64,000 bases of DNA from Haematococcus lacustris (GCA_030144725.1 JASKMD010000003.1:17744469-17808468); one strand, 5' to 3'. Positions 33,457 through 44,795 are shown, counted from the first letter of the stretch. Translations and numbers: made by a program. Notes: a model not told the origin generated them from the sequence alone.

Positions 33457-34272
33457 GTGCCCGCTGAGGAGGCATGTATGCCCAAGGGTCCTGCTGCAGA
33501 CGACTGTGTGTTACACTTCTCGTTTTCTGGCAAAGTGAATGGCTATGATTGCACTCTGCTGTTTGACAGTGGGGCAGCTGCTAGCTTTATCAATTGTGCT
33601 GTTGTTGAGCAGTACCAGCTGTCCAGTTATAAACTGAAGCAGCCCAAGGAGTTCCTTGTGGCTAATGGGCAGCCTGTGGTTTGTACGCATGCATGCAGCG
33701 TCCAGTTGAATGTGCAGACTCTGAGCTGCAGGGTCGAGTTGTTGGTGATGCCTGAGATGTTTTCTGCCTTCGACATCTTAATGGGCAGTGACTGGCTTCA
33801 GTCCAATGGTGTGCTGCTGGACTACCTAGCACGTACTATTACAGTACAAATGGCTTCTGCTAAAACAATACTCAAATGTGAGCCAGCAGCGCCAATTATG
33901 GCTCCCCATTGTGCTCATATCCTGGCAAAACATAAGCAAGCCACTGTGTCAGCAAAAGTGGCTTACATGTGGTTAAGGAAGGGCGGCCAGTCCCTGGTTA
34001 CACTCATCTCGTCTCAGCCCATCAACCCTACCCCAGCAAGTGTGCTGTCCGTTCACCCAACCCCTAATCCAGCTAATTTGCTGTCCAATGACCTTGACCC
34101 TCACTCTCACTCAACTGCCTCACCCTCTACCTCACCTATCAATTACCCAACTTCTATACCCCCTGCAGTTGCAGCACAGCTGACGACACTCATCTCTGAG
34201 TACGACGATGTCTTCGCCCCCTTCAACACTCTACCCCCTCAGCGTCCAGTAGGGCACACCATTCCCCTCTAG
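33457..34272 (+). CDS. Aspartic protease of gypsy A
   Basis: The reading frame carries the retropepsin motif LLFDSGAAASFI (catalytic DSG) and the second conserved segment DILMGSDWL, followed by a linker to RT. It ends at TAG 34270-34272 exactly where gypsy proteins continue with the PGCKPP lead into RT. It has no separate initiation context worth trusting and is in frame with Gag upstream and Pol downstream, so expression as part of a polyprotein is the natural reading. Confidence 0.85.
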   Translation: MPAEEACMPKGPAADDCVLHFSFSGKVNGYDCTLLFDSGAAASFINCAVVEQYQLSSYKLKQPKEFLVANGQPVVCTHACSVQLNVQTLSCRVELLVMPEMFSAFDILMGSDWLQSNGVLLDYLARTITVQMASAKTILKCEPAAPIMAPHCAHILAKHKQATVSAKVAYMWLRKGGQSLVTLISSQPINPTPASVLSVHPTPNPANLLSNDLDPHSHSTASPSTSPINYPTSIPPAVAAQLTTLISEYDDVFAPFNTLPPQRPVGHTIPL

Positions 34273-34293
34273 CCTGGCTGTAAGCCACCAGCG

Positions 34294-37143
34294 TTGCCAT
34301 CATATAAGATGAGCCAGCCAGAGCTTCTGGAGATGCGGAAACAGGTTGCAGCCTTTCTAGAGCAGGGGATCATTGAACCATCCTCCTCACCCTACGCTGC
34401 CCCTGTCCTCTTCGTCAAAAAGAAGTCAGGTGAGTTGAGGATGTGTGTAGACTATCGTCAGCTGAACAAAATTACACTTAGGGATCAATACCCACTACCT
34501 CGAGTGGATGACCTGTTTGACAGGTTGGCTGGGTGTACAGTGTTTTCGTCACTTGACCTGCAAGCTGGATATCACCAGATCAGGATACCTGATGAGGATG
34601 TCCCTAAGACAGCTTTCAGGACACCCAGTGGCCTATATCAGTTTAAGGTTCTATGCTTTGGATTAACCAATGCACCAGCCACGTTTCAACGTGTGATGAA
34701 CAATGCTTTTGCTGATGTCATTAATGACTGTGCCCTTGTGTACATAGATGATATCCTCATCATGTCTAAAAATGTGCCAGAACACTTCACACATTTAAGG
34801 AGGGTCCTTGAATTATTACGTAAGCATCAGTTTAAAGCTAAATTATCAAAGTGTGAGTTCCTTAAAACTGCACTTAAATTCCTGGGTCACATTGTCAGTG
34901 ACCAGGGCATTGCTGTTGACCCTGATAAAGTGAAGTCTATCACTTCCTGGCCTGTGCCACGCAGCCTTACTGCCATGCAGCAATTCCTAGGTGCTGCAAA
35001 TTTTGTGCGCAAGTTTGTACACAAATTCAGTGCTATTTCAGCACCACTAACAGACCTGACTGGTAAAGCGGGTGCTGATTTCAATTGGCATAAGTGGCCT
35101 GATGATAAATTAAAGGCTTTCGATGCTCTTAAGCATGCTATTTCAAGAGTACCTTTACTCAAAATCCCAGATACTACCAAACCATTCCAGGTTTATTGTG
35201 ACGCCTCTTTGCAAGGCGTAGGAGCAGTGCTCATGCAGGAGGGTTACCCCCTGGCTTATTTAAGTAAAAAGCTGATTCCAGCTGAAAAGAACTATACCAC
35301 TGGTGAACAAGAACTACTTGCAATTATTACTGCATGTAAAGAGTGGCGGTGCTACTTGGAAGGAGTTCCCTTCACATTGTACACAGATCACAAGCCTTTG
35401 GTAGCTTTAAAAACTCAGAAGGTCTTGTCAAGACGCCAAACCAGGTGGTTGGAGTTTCTCTCCCGGTATGATTTTACCATTGAGTATTTACCTGGTGATA
35501 CCAACCCTGCTGATCCTCTGTCCCGCATACCTGATGCTCCTGCCAGCAACCCTGTCATGGTTATGACCAGGAGCAAGAAGCGCCTTTTGGAGGGGGAGGA
35601 AGCTGGTGTGGTACAGCCTGCTCAGCCTGCCATTCAGCAGCCGCAGCAGGAGCCACAGCCTCAGCTGGTTTTGGAACAGCCCTTGCCCCCACCTCCTTTA
35701 CCTGTGCACCCGTTGCATGTTGTCAATATGACAGAGCAGCTGCTGGCAGCATATGCAGCAGACGAGGACTTTGCCAGCACGGTGGATCAATATGATCAGG
35801 ATAAGCATGGCTTGTATCGCACCAAAGGCAAGAACCAGATAGTGGTTCCTAACTGCCAACAGCTCAAAGCCAGGATATTGGTGGAGATGCATGATGCACA
35901 GTTTGCAGGCCATGTGGGGATCACCAAGACGCTGGAGCGTATCTCCAGGATATTCTGGTGGCCACGCATGAGATCTGAAGTACGTCACTATGTGAGTAAC
36001 TGTGATGCATGCCAGCGCAACAAGTCTGTGAATACCAGACCTGGTGGTTTACTCACACCACTGGCCATACCCTATGACAGATGGGAGTCCATGTCTATGG
36101 ACTTGATCACTAAGCTACCGCCCGGTGATCATGGTTTTGATGCCATTGCTGTCTTTGTGGATAGGCTATCTAAAATGGTACATTTTGTGCCATGCCGTGA
36201 GTCTATGAATGCTGAGGGCTTTGCCCGCCTGTTCATTGATAACGTGTTTAAACACCATGGAGTGCCCAGGGAAATAATCTCTGATAGGGGCTCTCACTTT
36301 ACTAATCATTTCTGGGCGTCAGTTATGGCCATTCTTGGTGTAAAAGAATGTAAATCTAGTGCTTACCATCCTGAGTCTGATGGTCAAACAGAGCGGTATA
36401 ATCGTACCCTGGAGGAAATGCTGCGTCATTACATCTCCCCCGCCCAGTCTGACTGGCCCTTCTTCCTGTCACTGGCTGAGTTCGCTGTGAACAACAGCTG
36501 GCAGGAATCCATCCAGTCCACGCCCTTCCTGGTCAACACTGGCCAGTCACCTCTGACACCGGCTCTGCTGGAACTGCCAGGTGAGGTGTACTGTCCCTCT
36601 GCCAGGAAGCTGTCAGAGTGGTGGCAGAGTAATGTCAAGCAGGCACGCCATTTCATGGAGCAAGCTCAGCAGCGTCAGGCCTATCTGGCCAACAAGGGAC
36701 GCAGGGATGTGGAGTTCAGCCCTGGTCAGCTGGTGCTGCTGAGCACCAAGAACCTCAGGCTGAAGCCAGGTAAGGCTAAGAAGCTGCTGCCCAGGTTCAT
36801 TGGGCCCTTTAAGGTCTTGGAGCACGTAGGTCCTGTTGCTGTGCGCCTGGACCTGCCTCCCGCCATGGCACGCATGCATCCTGTGTTCCATGTCGCCCTG
36901 TTGAGACCCTACACTTCTGAGCATCCTCACTTGCCTCCTCCTGTGGATTGGCTAGATGAGGCGCCTCTGTATGAAGTTGAAAAGCTACTCGCCCATCGTG
37001 GTGTACGTGCTGGTAGAGCACGAGGCTACTTGGTCAAGTGGCAGGGCTATGATGACTCTTACAACACATGGGAGCCAAGGAATAACCTTGTGAGCTGCCA
37101 AGAAGTGTTGACTGCATATAATGCAGTGCATGGTTTGTCTTAG
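34294..37143 (+). CDS. RT-RNase H-integrase-chromodomain polyprotein of gypsy A
   Basis: The 949-codon frame holds reverse transcriptase (RMCVDYRQLNKIT, FSSLDLQAGYHQI, catalytic YIDDIL), RNase H (VYCDASLQGVGAVL, TDHKPL, NPADPLSR), the H2C2 integrase finger (H...H...CDACQRNK), the DDE core (SMDLITKLP, SDRGSHF, DGQTERYNRTLEEML), a GPF-like segment (FIGPFKVLEHVGP) and a C-terminal chromodomain (YEVEKLL, YLVKWQGYDDSYNTWEP). The chromodomain places it among chromoviruses, whose integrases read histone marks. All catalytic residues I can check are present. The true N-terminus probably lies upstream across the TAG at 34270. Confidence 0.95.
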   Translation: MPSYKMSQPELLEMRKQVAAFLEQGIIEPSSSPYAAPVLFVKKKSGELRMCVDYRQLNKITLRDQYPLPRVDDLFDRLAGCTVFSSLDLQAGYHQIRIPDEDVPKTAFRTPSGLYQFKVLCFGLTNAPATFQRVMNNAFADVINDCALVYIDDILIMSKNVPEHFTHLRRVLELLRKHQFKAKLSKCEFLKTALKFLGHIVSDQGIAVDPDKVKSITSWPVPRSLTAMQQFLGAANFVRKFVHKFSAISAPLTDLTGKAGADFNWHKWPDDKLKAFDALKHAISRVPLLKIPDTTKPFQVYCDASLQGVGAVLMQEGYPLAYLSKKLIPAEKNYTTGEQELLAIITACKEWRCYLEGVPFTLYTDHKPLVALKTQKVLSRRQTRWLEFLSRYDFTIEYLPGDTNPADPLSRIPDAPASNPVMVMTRSKKRLLEGEEAGVVQPAQPAIQQPQQEPQPQLVLEQPLPPPPLPVHPLHVVNMTEQLLAAYAADEDFASTVDQYDQDKHGLYRTKGKNQIVVPNCQQLKARILVEMHDAQFAGHVGITKTLERISRIFWWPRMRSEVRHYVSNCDACQRNKSVNTRPGGLLTPLAIPYDRWESMSMDLITKLPPGDHGFDAIAVFVDRLSKMVHFVPCRESMNAEGFARLFIDNVFKHHGVPREIISDRGSHFTNHFWASVMAILGVKECKSSAYHPESDGQTERYNRTLEEMLRHYISPAQSDWPFFLSLAEFAVNNSWQESIQSTPFLVNTGQSPLTPALLELPGEVYCPSARKLSEWWQSNVKQARHFMEQAQQRQAYLANKGRRDVEFSPGQLVLLSTKNLRLKPGKAKKLLPRFIGPFKVLEHVGPVAVRLDLPPAMARMHPVFHVALLRPYTSEHPHLPPPVDWLDEAPLYEVEKLLAHRGVRAGRARGYLVKWQGYDDSYNTWEPRNNLVSCQEVLTAYNAVHGLS

Positions 37144-37216
37144 CATCACTGCTATAGTGTTGCGAGTCCTTGTGTTCTCACGAGGGCGGAGCGTTTCCTC
37201 TTTGGAGGGGGAGGAA

Positions 37217-37423
37217 TGTAGCGAACGGCTCCTCGAAGCCTAGCTCGCCTCACGGTACTTCTGTACTGCAGTGTGACATGGTGGGCGAAAGGGGCAGGTG
37301 GGCCTTCGTGCACACCTGCTTCAGAGGTTCGACTCCTCGGGGGAAACGTTCTAAACCCTGGCCGTGTCATGCTGTGGGAAAGAGGTGGTTATCGGTTATC
37401 GGCGCTGCTCTTAGCACGCTACA
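37217..37423 (+). repeat. 3' LTR of gypsy A
   Basis: It is identical to 31301-31507 by eye over all 207 bases, so insertion was recent. Confidence 0.95.
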
Positions 37424-38995
37424 GAGCACTCCTAAGGATGTGTTGCCTGGTATGGATGCTCGACCTTGCTGTGGCTCAGGCTCAGCATGGGTGACAGCAC
37501 TGAAGCCGCCGGCCTCACCCTGACGCCCTGCCCATGTCCTGAAGTGTGTGAGAGGTCGACCAGGGAGGCTGCAGCGCAGGCTGAGTGCTAGGCTGTAGTG
37601 AAGCTAACGCAAGGGCATGAGCTAGCATGAGCTCGGAACTAAACATGGCGAGGGGGGGTCCAGAGGTGCTGATGCTGATGGCGTGGATGTGGTGCAATCG
37701 TTGTGAAGCTGCCCGCTGCGTTGAAGTGCTCCTTGAAGTCACAGTACTAGTACGACATGGCTCGCCAGCGTTGCCATACATGACGCTGAAGCTATGGCAA
37801 CACTGAAGCCGAAGCCGTCAGCAGTTATGTCAGGCTGTTTGATTATGCTGCATAGTTGGGCTGCTTAGAAAGGCTGCTTGACCGCCCTCTCCCCCTAGGC
37901 GGTCTGGGCTTTACGCAACGCACGCCCAGGCTAGATGCACATGTAAAGGTGCACATGGGCTCAAGACCCAGCCGGTCCCAACTAACAGAGAACCTACCCC
38001 CGGTAATCATTTGTGTGTTGCGCAACTTACGTGTCGCACATAGGAGACTCTGTCAGCAATGCGGTACAACTTGTAGCATTTAATGTGCTGAGTGCAGCGG
38101 CGGCTCAAATCGTGTTTGCTCGTGTGGGCCTCGCCGCCCCGCCCCGCCCAGGTTCTTTGCCGCATGTAGGTGGGGTGGGAGGGCTATGCTTGGTCTGGGT
38201 GGGGTGCGAGGGGTGCGAGGGGTGCGAGGGGCAACCCTAACCCTAGACTCTAGGCCGTCAGAGTGGGCTAGTCCTTTGTGCAAGGCAAAGCCTGGTCGTC
38301 CAACAGGCCTGATCGATAAAATGCCGTGATTTTATTTCCGGGGAACACGTCTGTCACCGACCTAGCAAACAGATGGTACGGGCATAGTCTACACGCTGCC
38401 TTCGACACCCCCAACTCAAGCATTACATGAATGGTCCGTTGATGGTGACGGGATTACAAGGTGCAATGCTGGACATGCTGCCAAGCGCATACCAGAAAAA
38501 CAGCAGCAGCAATGAGACATATCATATGCACATGAGACATTACCCTACATGCAAGTCTCCGCTCACCACCTTGGCGTTGCAAGTGCACAGGTTCACACCA
38601 TGGCCTGCTTTCAGTCTGTTGTTTAGTCTACACAGCAGCACATCAAGTCATCTCATCACAGTAAAACGTGGAACATGGCACCAACACCACAGCATGCAGC
38701 AAACAGCATAGCACCACTTAGCCACAGTGCCGTACCATTGCAACAAGTAGGGATGTGGCGCCTAGTTTGGTTTTTTGTAATGATGGCGGGAAGGGTGCAG
38801 CGCAATGCAGGCCCACATCCCACACGGCTACACCTGGAACATGTGCTTGCAAGTGTTGATGGTACATGCACATAACAGTCACATGCAGTTGGCATGCAGG
38901 GCAGGCAACAGACAGCCATGCAAGCACTGACTCCCATGTGCAAGCGCTCCCATGTGCAAGCGCTCCCATGTGCTGAAAATCGCCAGCTGAGAGCA
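37424..38995. other. Intergenic, no gene recognised
   Basis: It contains a short GTGCGAGGG repeat and CCCTAACCCTA near 38200-38245, and a CCCATGTGCAAGCGCT tandem at about 38934-38972 just beyond the TPP 3' end. No coding motif stands out. Confidence 0.5.
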
Positions 38996-41724
38996 TTACT
39001 GAGCCATGCTGGGCACAGTGGCCTCCACGACTGGGGAGCAGTGATGGCTGTGCAGAGCTACACCCTCTGTGGGACAATGTGCACGCAGAGCTGGAGACAG
39101 ATGTGGCTTGCTTTGCTCGCTGCCAGGCACGTCTGCAGCAGCCGTCTGTCGCACACAGTTTTCATGCTGAGTAGGGGGCTGCCTCTGTGCATGCCAACCA
39201 TTGTGCTCACTGCTGCCCCATGCCACCAGCTGCTGCAGAAACTGTTGCACCTCACTGGGGTCACGCACTGTGTAGCGGGCTGCTGTCTCCTTGGGTTTGG
39301 TGCTGACAAGGATGCCAAAGCCTGCAGACGCAGGTCGGGCAGGGCAGGGTTAGCCTGCAGGGACAATGGCAGGCAGTGGCAGTGCAGCAAAACCTCCTGC
39401 TGCCTTGGCCTACACTATCCTCTGCTTGGTGATGCTCTGGATGGGGCTTGCACACACCTTGCTGTGATTCCCTCAGCGCCTTAAACGCATCCTCATCGGT
39501 GTGGTCATCGCCGATGTACAGCGCAACGACATCAGGGGCCTGGTGTAAGCCCAACACACCTAACAGATGGGTCAGGGCGGTGCCCTTGTGCCAGTTTACC
39601 TACGCAACAAAAAAGAGAAAAGCATGGTTGCTCCATGAGCACTGGCGTGCATCAAGGAAGGAGCTTTCTGCGGCGTGGCCCGCACCCACCACCTACCCTT
39701 GATGTGAAAGAAGCACAACAAGGATAGGGTCAGGCACCTGGCTATGTACGCTGGCACCTTGCTGTCAATGAACACAGAGCCATGGGCAGAGCAGTGGACT
39801 AAGGCTGCAACACCAACCCAAGCACCACCGTACTGCTGCTCTTTGACAAGTGCACTTCCCAGGCCCACCAGGGCGACCCTGAGGCCTACCTTGGGACGGA
39901 CCTCAACCACCTTGCGGCCACGCGTCATGCGTAGCTCAGGGTTGCCGGCTACCACCTGCATGCATGCGTTGACCCAGCATAACATCACTGGCTGTGTACT
40001 TCCAACACTCAGGGTCAGAGCATACAGGTGAAGCACTACCACGGCCGGTGTGACATGTAGGCTATACGGGGTCAAGTAAGGTGGCAGCTGCCACCCACCT
40101 CTTCTGCTGCAGCCACCACATCTTGCCAACAATCACCCGGGCAATTGCGAAAGTGGGCTGAAACACAGAATGTGTTGTGCTCCACACTGGAGCCAGGGAT
40201 GCCGGCCAGCCTGCAGTGCAGGCATTGCCAGGCTGGGACCACAAGGTGCAGGATGCTGGTACGTGCCGGCAACGGCTCCCACAAGGCCTCATCCGCTCCC
40301 TGTGCGCCTCGTACCTTGTACACAGCTCCTGATAGACTTGATCAATTAATGGACGGAAGTGAGCTGCTGGCTGAAATGTCATGTCCAGCTGCTGACTGCC
40401 ATCTGCTGGCCCAGCAATGTCCATGCCATGGCTGCCAGCATAGTACAGCTCTTTCAGCTGAACAAAGTTCTCCACCTTCTCCCGGCCCCGGCCACTGATG
40501 ATAGCAACTGGGAAAAGCTGTGCCAAGGTCCTGACAACATCACGCATCTACACGAGCAAGCGTAACACCAGCTAAGAGCATAGTGACTTCAGCAAGGATG
40601 GAAAGCTGCTGGCAATGATTATATAGATCGCCAGCATGCAAGCCTGGCTGGATTGCTTGAAAGTAGTGAGTGTAGACCACAAGTCCCAGCTGGCTAAGCA
40701 GGCTGGACAGGCAGGCGGGGTTCTGTGGGGCTCCACTAGTGACAAGCCAATCAGAGCCCAGGCGGAACTGGAAGGTGTCGCCCTAACATGACGAGGCATG
40801 TTGTGCCAGTACCGTGGTGGCACACAAGGGTTGTCAAAATGAGCCATGCTGAGTCCCAGATTATGCCATGTACTAACACTGTGGCTGGGGTCGCCACACC
40901 TCAGCCCGACTCTTCATCCTAGCCATACGCGCCTAACGCACCTGTGTGCCCAGCAGTGCGTCATCAGGGTTAGATACAATGGGTGTCAGAGTCCCTGCAA
41001 GGTTAGAACAAGAACAGAGCTTGGACAACCTTGTGTCAACAAAGGCTGCACACACACATGCACACAGTACATTAGGACTGTGATGGCCATGATTTTGATA
41101 CGGATTGGTGAAGATCAAATGCTGACAGATCTTTCAAGAGCATGCAGGAATGGGGGGGCAGCCTGGGGGGCAGCTTCGGCCGAACACATAGCTTGAGTAA
41201 AGGATAACCCACACTCAGTATACAGGCGGTGGTACCTGCAGATTACTGCTTCCTCTGTTTTCATTCTCCCATTTGTGCCCTTTTAGCCCCAATGCCAGCT
41301 GTAACGAGCATACCGTCGTAGTCGAGAAATACTGCCAGTCGCTTCCCTTGCAGCTGCGCCTTAACTGCCTCGATGTTGCGGAGCACGCAAGGGTGCATGT
41401 CCTGCAATGAAGTTCGCTTGCCTGTGACAGCGGCCCTCGTGCAAGCGGAGCACACTGCCCCTGCCAGCTCACCAGCCAGCTATTGTAATAATGTTCTGCC
41501 TCCTCCAAACAAGCAGGCAAGGTCTGCGCCCGTCTGTCATGTGCTGTCCCGCTGTTGCTGCTCCGAGCTGACACTTTTGACTGGCAGAGCCTCGCGCGAA
41601 GAGTCTCCACGTCCGACTCGAAAACCTCAAAGCTGGCCCGCTGTGTCTCTGGGTTTTGTGAAAACGCTTTCTGTAGCCCGAGATGTCGCGCTCTGACGTC
41701 TGCTGAGGCACTTCCGCGCCACAT
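38996..41724 (-). CDS. TPP: Trehalose-6-phosphate phosphatase, 8 exons
   Basis: It hydrolyses trehalose-6-phosphate to trehalose. Minus-strand exons (41473-41724, 41314-41401, 40942-40994, 40315-40547, 40099-40210, 39890-39955, 39458-39599, 38996-39321) join in phase to about 423 residues. HAD motif I is LAVFLDYDGTLTP, split by an intron in the glycine codon; motif II and its surroundings read FPVAIISGRGREKVENFV and ELYYAGSHGMDI; ENTFCVSAHFRNC-like residues follow (VEHNTFCVSAHFRNC); motif III is NPELRMTRGRKVVEVRPK with NWHKGTAL; motif IV is YIGDDHTDEDAFKAL. The family ends soon after EVQQFLQQLVAW; here a 55-residue Cys/His-containing tail of unknown role runs on to TAA. The N-terminal 84 residues lack a clear transit peptide. 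It is a stand-alone phosphatase with no synthase domain and is divergent from the lumen-protein gene. Confidence 0.93.
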
Positions 41725-42173
41725 CGAGCTGCAATGCTACGGTTTCACCGCCGGTCAGAGCCATTGCACAGTCTGAGCATGCTGCCAGTCACTAACAGGC
41801 TGCACGCAAGCGAGTAACGGGTGCGGTGAAGCAAACATGGTCATGGAGTTTGATTAGCTTTATCTTTACTTTTTTGCTTGGTGATTAGCTTTACCTTTAC
41901 TTTTTTGCAGGGCAAGGCAAGTACAGGTACCGGTAACCCAGCAAGCGAGCAAGCAATGAACTACATCAACAGCACAGGATTCCCTACAAATGCAACATGA
42001 CTATTGCATGAGACCATATCTGGCACCTGGTGGGTCTGTGTGTGTTTGTATTGACTATCATGTCAGAACAACTTCTGGTATTGTGCTGGGTGTAACCTCA
42101 CTATCTGCCGGGAAGCATGCCCGCTAGCCCCCGGATACGCGCAGCCAGTAACGGCCAGTGAGAATACTGCGCA
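41725..42173. promoter_or_regulatory. Divergent promoter region, TPP / lumen protein
   Basis: 449 bp lie between the two start codons. A duplicated TGATTAGCTTTA(T/C)CTTTACTTTTTTGC motif at about 41851-41910 is the most conspicuous feature. Transcripts of both genes must begin here. Confidence 0.45.
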
Positions 42174-43729
42174 ATGCTACACCAGGTTTCCCTCCCCAAG
42201 GCGAGCACTGTTGGCATTAATGCTGCAGCCAGGCGGTTGGGAGGCCCTTGCCGAGCAGTGAAATCAAACAGCGCAGCGTCAGGCTGGGATGACGCGTATG
42301 CTCCTACGAGCTTCGCGGGTCCATCAACCCGTCGCAGCTGGCTGGCGCAGACAGCAACGCAGTGGGCAGCCGTGGCCATGTCAGCAGTCGTAGTGCTTGG
42401 CACCGTCACAGGCGAGGCATCGGCTCTAAGCGAGGACAAGGCCGTCAGCGCGGTGGAAGGTGCATGCCAACACCAACCTGCCAGCAAGCAACCAGTTGTC
42501 AGGCATGTCTATATCACTTTGGCACTAAGCAGTGATCACTATTGCCGCAATTGCCCATGTTATCCTGTCATGAGCAATTGTGGTGTGTTGTGCAGAATAT
42601 ATTGCACTTGATAGCAAGGGCAAGTTCAACGAGAAGGGAGGTTCCAAAGCTCTAGATGACTTCAGGTCCAAGTACAACCTGAAGCGCACTGGCGACGGAC
42701 GCCTGCAGCTGCGAAGTGCAAACGGAGACTGGTACCAGTGCCGATTGGACATGGAGGTGCCTGGCACAATGCTTCTGCGTGACAGCAAAGGCTTTGTTTT
42801 TGGCCTTCAAACTGATGTACTGCAACAGGTGTGTGACTACATGTGCATTGTCGCATGCCAATAGACATTTAGAGTGCAGTGTTGATTAGTTGCATCGATC
42901 ACCATGCTTGTTATGGCTACAACCCTGAGCTGTAGCCTTCTTACCCTCCAGCAACAAAATTGGAACATAATGAGAGGCAGGTGCTCCTGATGCTGGTACA
43001 GCCACTATTTGTCTATTCCATAGCTACCATACACATCTTGCTTTCTTACCAAAGCTGGTGTAAGGAGATGCCAAAGTGCTTCACAAACCCACTTGCACCC
43101 AATTTGTCGTGTATGCCATTGGCATAGTCATTGCTGCCGGGCATATGCAAAATGGCATCGTTGTACCACACAAGGTCATTGGTTGGGAGGGCATGGTTGA
43201 AGGTCGCCTTCTTGCGAGTATAGTGTGCATCATCATCATTGGTGACTACATTTGCCACTAAATTGTTTGGTAGGGATATTGATTGCTACCTCTCTTATTG
43301 TGCCTCTCTGTCTTGTATTGGTGTTTCCACTTTGAAATGGGATTCATGATGCAGGTTGACCTATCCGATGACATGGTGGTGCTCATGATGTTTGGGGCGG
43401 GAGAGTGGCAAAAGCAGATGGCGCCCATCGAGTACGAGGATGAGAGCGGCAATGTCAAGCAATTGCAGATGGCTGATGACGAATTCCGTCAGGTAAGAAT
43501 CAGTCCTTGTTGGTCGGCCCCCATCCCATGTCGCAATGTTGCTTTGTCTCTAGATGATGCGTGGTGTTGTAGTAGCTTGTCAACATGATGTGACGATGAT
43601 TCCAAATGCTTGTGCAAAGCTGTCACGACATGACCCCATGTGCTATGGCTGTTGCATTGCTCACAGGTCGTGGGTATCTTGAAAGACTTCATAGACGACG
43701 CTTCAAGCGGTCAGCAAAAGAAGAAGTAA
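42174..43729 (+). CDS. Thylakoid-lumen-targeted conserved protein, 4 exons
   Basis: Exons 42174-42459, 42596-42828, 43355-43492 and 43667-43729 join in phase to 239 residues. The N-terminus looks like a bipartite plastid presequence: a Ser/Arg-rich stromal part, then a twin-arginine motif (TRRSWLAQ), a hydrophobic stretch (AAVAMSAVVVLGTV) and a likely processing site (EASA/LS), implying delivery to the lumen by the Tat route. The mature part (ALDSKGKFNEKGGSKALDD, GDWYQCRLDMEVPG, MVVLMMFGAGEWQKQM) has the look of a conserved plant/algal protein, but I cannot name the family. It ends in a QQKKK basic tail. Confidence 0.8.
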
Positions 43730-43857
43730 AGAAATGAAGTGTAGCATGACATTAATGGATATGATGACCTAATCAATCACATGCGCATTGTCACGGGGAG
43801 CTACCATTGACACTGTTATAAACTTGCTTTAGACTTGTTATGTATTGGTAGTGGTAC

Positions 43858-43915
43858 TTGTTACACTGAAGAGGCAGGGCTTAGTGGATACAAGCCAACC
43901 TCCAAAGGTAGAAAG
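43858..43915 (+). repeat. Direct repeat flanking the satellite belt (left copy)
   Basis: The segment TTGTTACACT..AGGCAGGGCTTAGTGGATACAAGCCAACCTCC recurs with few changes at about 44837-44890, on the other side of the 95-bp and GCCCC arrays. The two copies could be ends of one element or a dispersed repeat. Confidence 0.7.
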
Positions 43916-44045
43916 CCAAAGAGTTGAACTGAACGTAAAGCAAAAGAGGGAAACAAACTAGGAGAAGAGAACTCTGGGACCAAAGGAAAAGGAGCTTATA
44001 GAGAAGAGATAAATACTGCGACACGTGCTAAAGGAGGTAGGAGGG

Positions 44046-44280
44046 TCAAAGGCTGAGCTTGAAGGAAGGGCTGGAGGAGGTAGGGTGACCAACGAGGGGT
44101 CCAGGTGGGTGAGGGGCTAAGGGAGCTAGGAGGGGGAGGGTCAAAGGCTTAGCTTGAAGGAGGGACTGGAGGAGGTATGGTGACCAACGAGGGGTCCAGG
44201 TGGGTGAGGGGCTAAGGGAGCTAGGAGGGGGAGGGTCAAAGGCTTAGCTTGAAGGAGGGGCTGGAGGAGGTAGGGTGACC
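44046..44280 (+). repeat. 95-bp tandem repeat, about 2.5 copies
   Basis: CTGGAGGAGGTA(G/T)GGTGACC starts at 44071, 44166 and 44261, a spacing of 95 bp each time. The third copy breaks off into the GCCCC array right after GGTGACC. Confidence 0.92.
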
Positions 44281-44795
44281 CCCGCCCCGCCCCGCCCCGC
44301 CCCGCCCCGCCCCGCCCCGCCCCGCCCCGCCCCGCCCCGCCCCGCCCCCGCCCCGCCCCCGCCCCGCCCCGCCCCGCCCCGCCCCGCCCCGCCCCCGCCC
44401 CGCCCCGCCCCGCCCCGCCCCGCCCCGCCCCGCCCCGCCCCGCCCCGCCCCGCCCCGCCCCGCCCCGCCCCGCCCCGCCCCGCCCCGCCCCGCCCCGCCC
44501 CGCCCCGCCCCGCCCCGCCCCGCCCCGCCCCGCCCCGCCCCGCCCCGCCCCGCCCCGCCCCGCCCCGCCCCGCCCCGCCCCGCCCCGCCCCCGCCCCGCC
44601 CCGCCCCGCCCCGCCCCGCCCCGCCCCGCCCCCGCCCCGCCCCGCCCCGCCCCCGCCCCGCCCCGCCCCGCCCCGCCCCCGCCCCGCCCCGCCCCGCCCG
44701 CGCCCCGCCCCGCCCCGCCCCGCCCCGCCCCGCCCCGCCCCCGCCCCGCCCCGCCCGCCCCGCCCCGCCCCGCCCCGCCCCGCCCGCCGCCCCGC
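44281..44795 (+). repeat. (GCCCC)n pentanucleotide array, about 100 copies
   Basis: The array is nearly uniform GCCCC with a few GCCCCC and GCCC variants, almost pure G/C over 515 bp. It is open in several frames on both strands only because of composition. Confidence 0.97.

Larger units (their letters stand above)
31301..37423 (+). mobile_element. Ty3/gypsy chromovirus with identical LTRs (gypsy A)
   Basis: The element is 6,123 bp with 207-bp LTRs that appear identical, and a 5-bp target duplication GAGCA at 31296-31300 and 37424-37428. The primer-binding site TGGTTTCC follows the 5' LTR at 31511; the polypurine tract GGAGGGGGAGGAA precedes the 3' LTR. Gag, protease and RT-RNase H-integrase-chromodomain lie in that order (integrase after RT, as in gypsy), all in one reading frame interrupted by only a TGA and a TAG. 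Base composition is clearly less GC-rich than the neighbouring genes. Insertion is 287 bp downstream of the RFC1 stop codon. Confidence 0.97.

Noticed and set aside
40572..40847. A 91-codon minus-strand ORF between TPP exons
   Set aside because: It lies inside an intron whose flanking exons (ending LLGTQ, resuming MRDVVRTL) join in phase and match the family directly.
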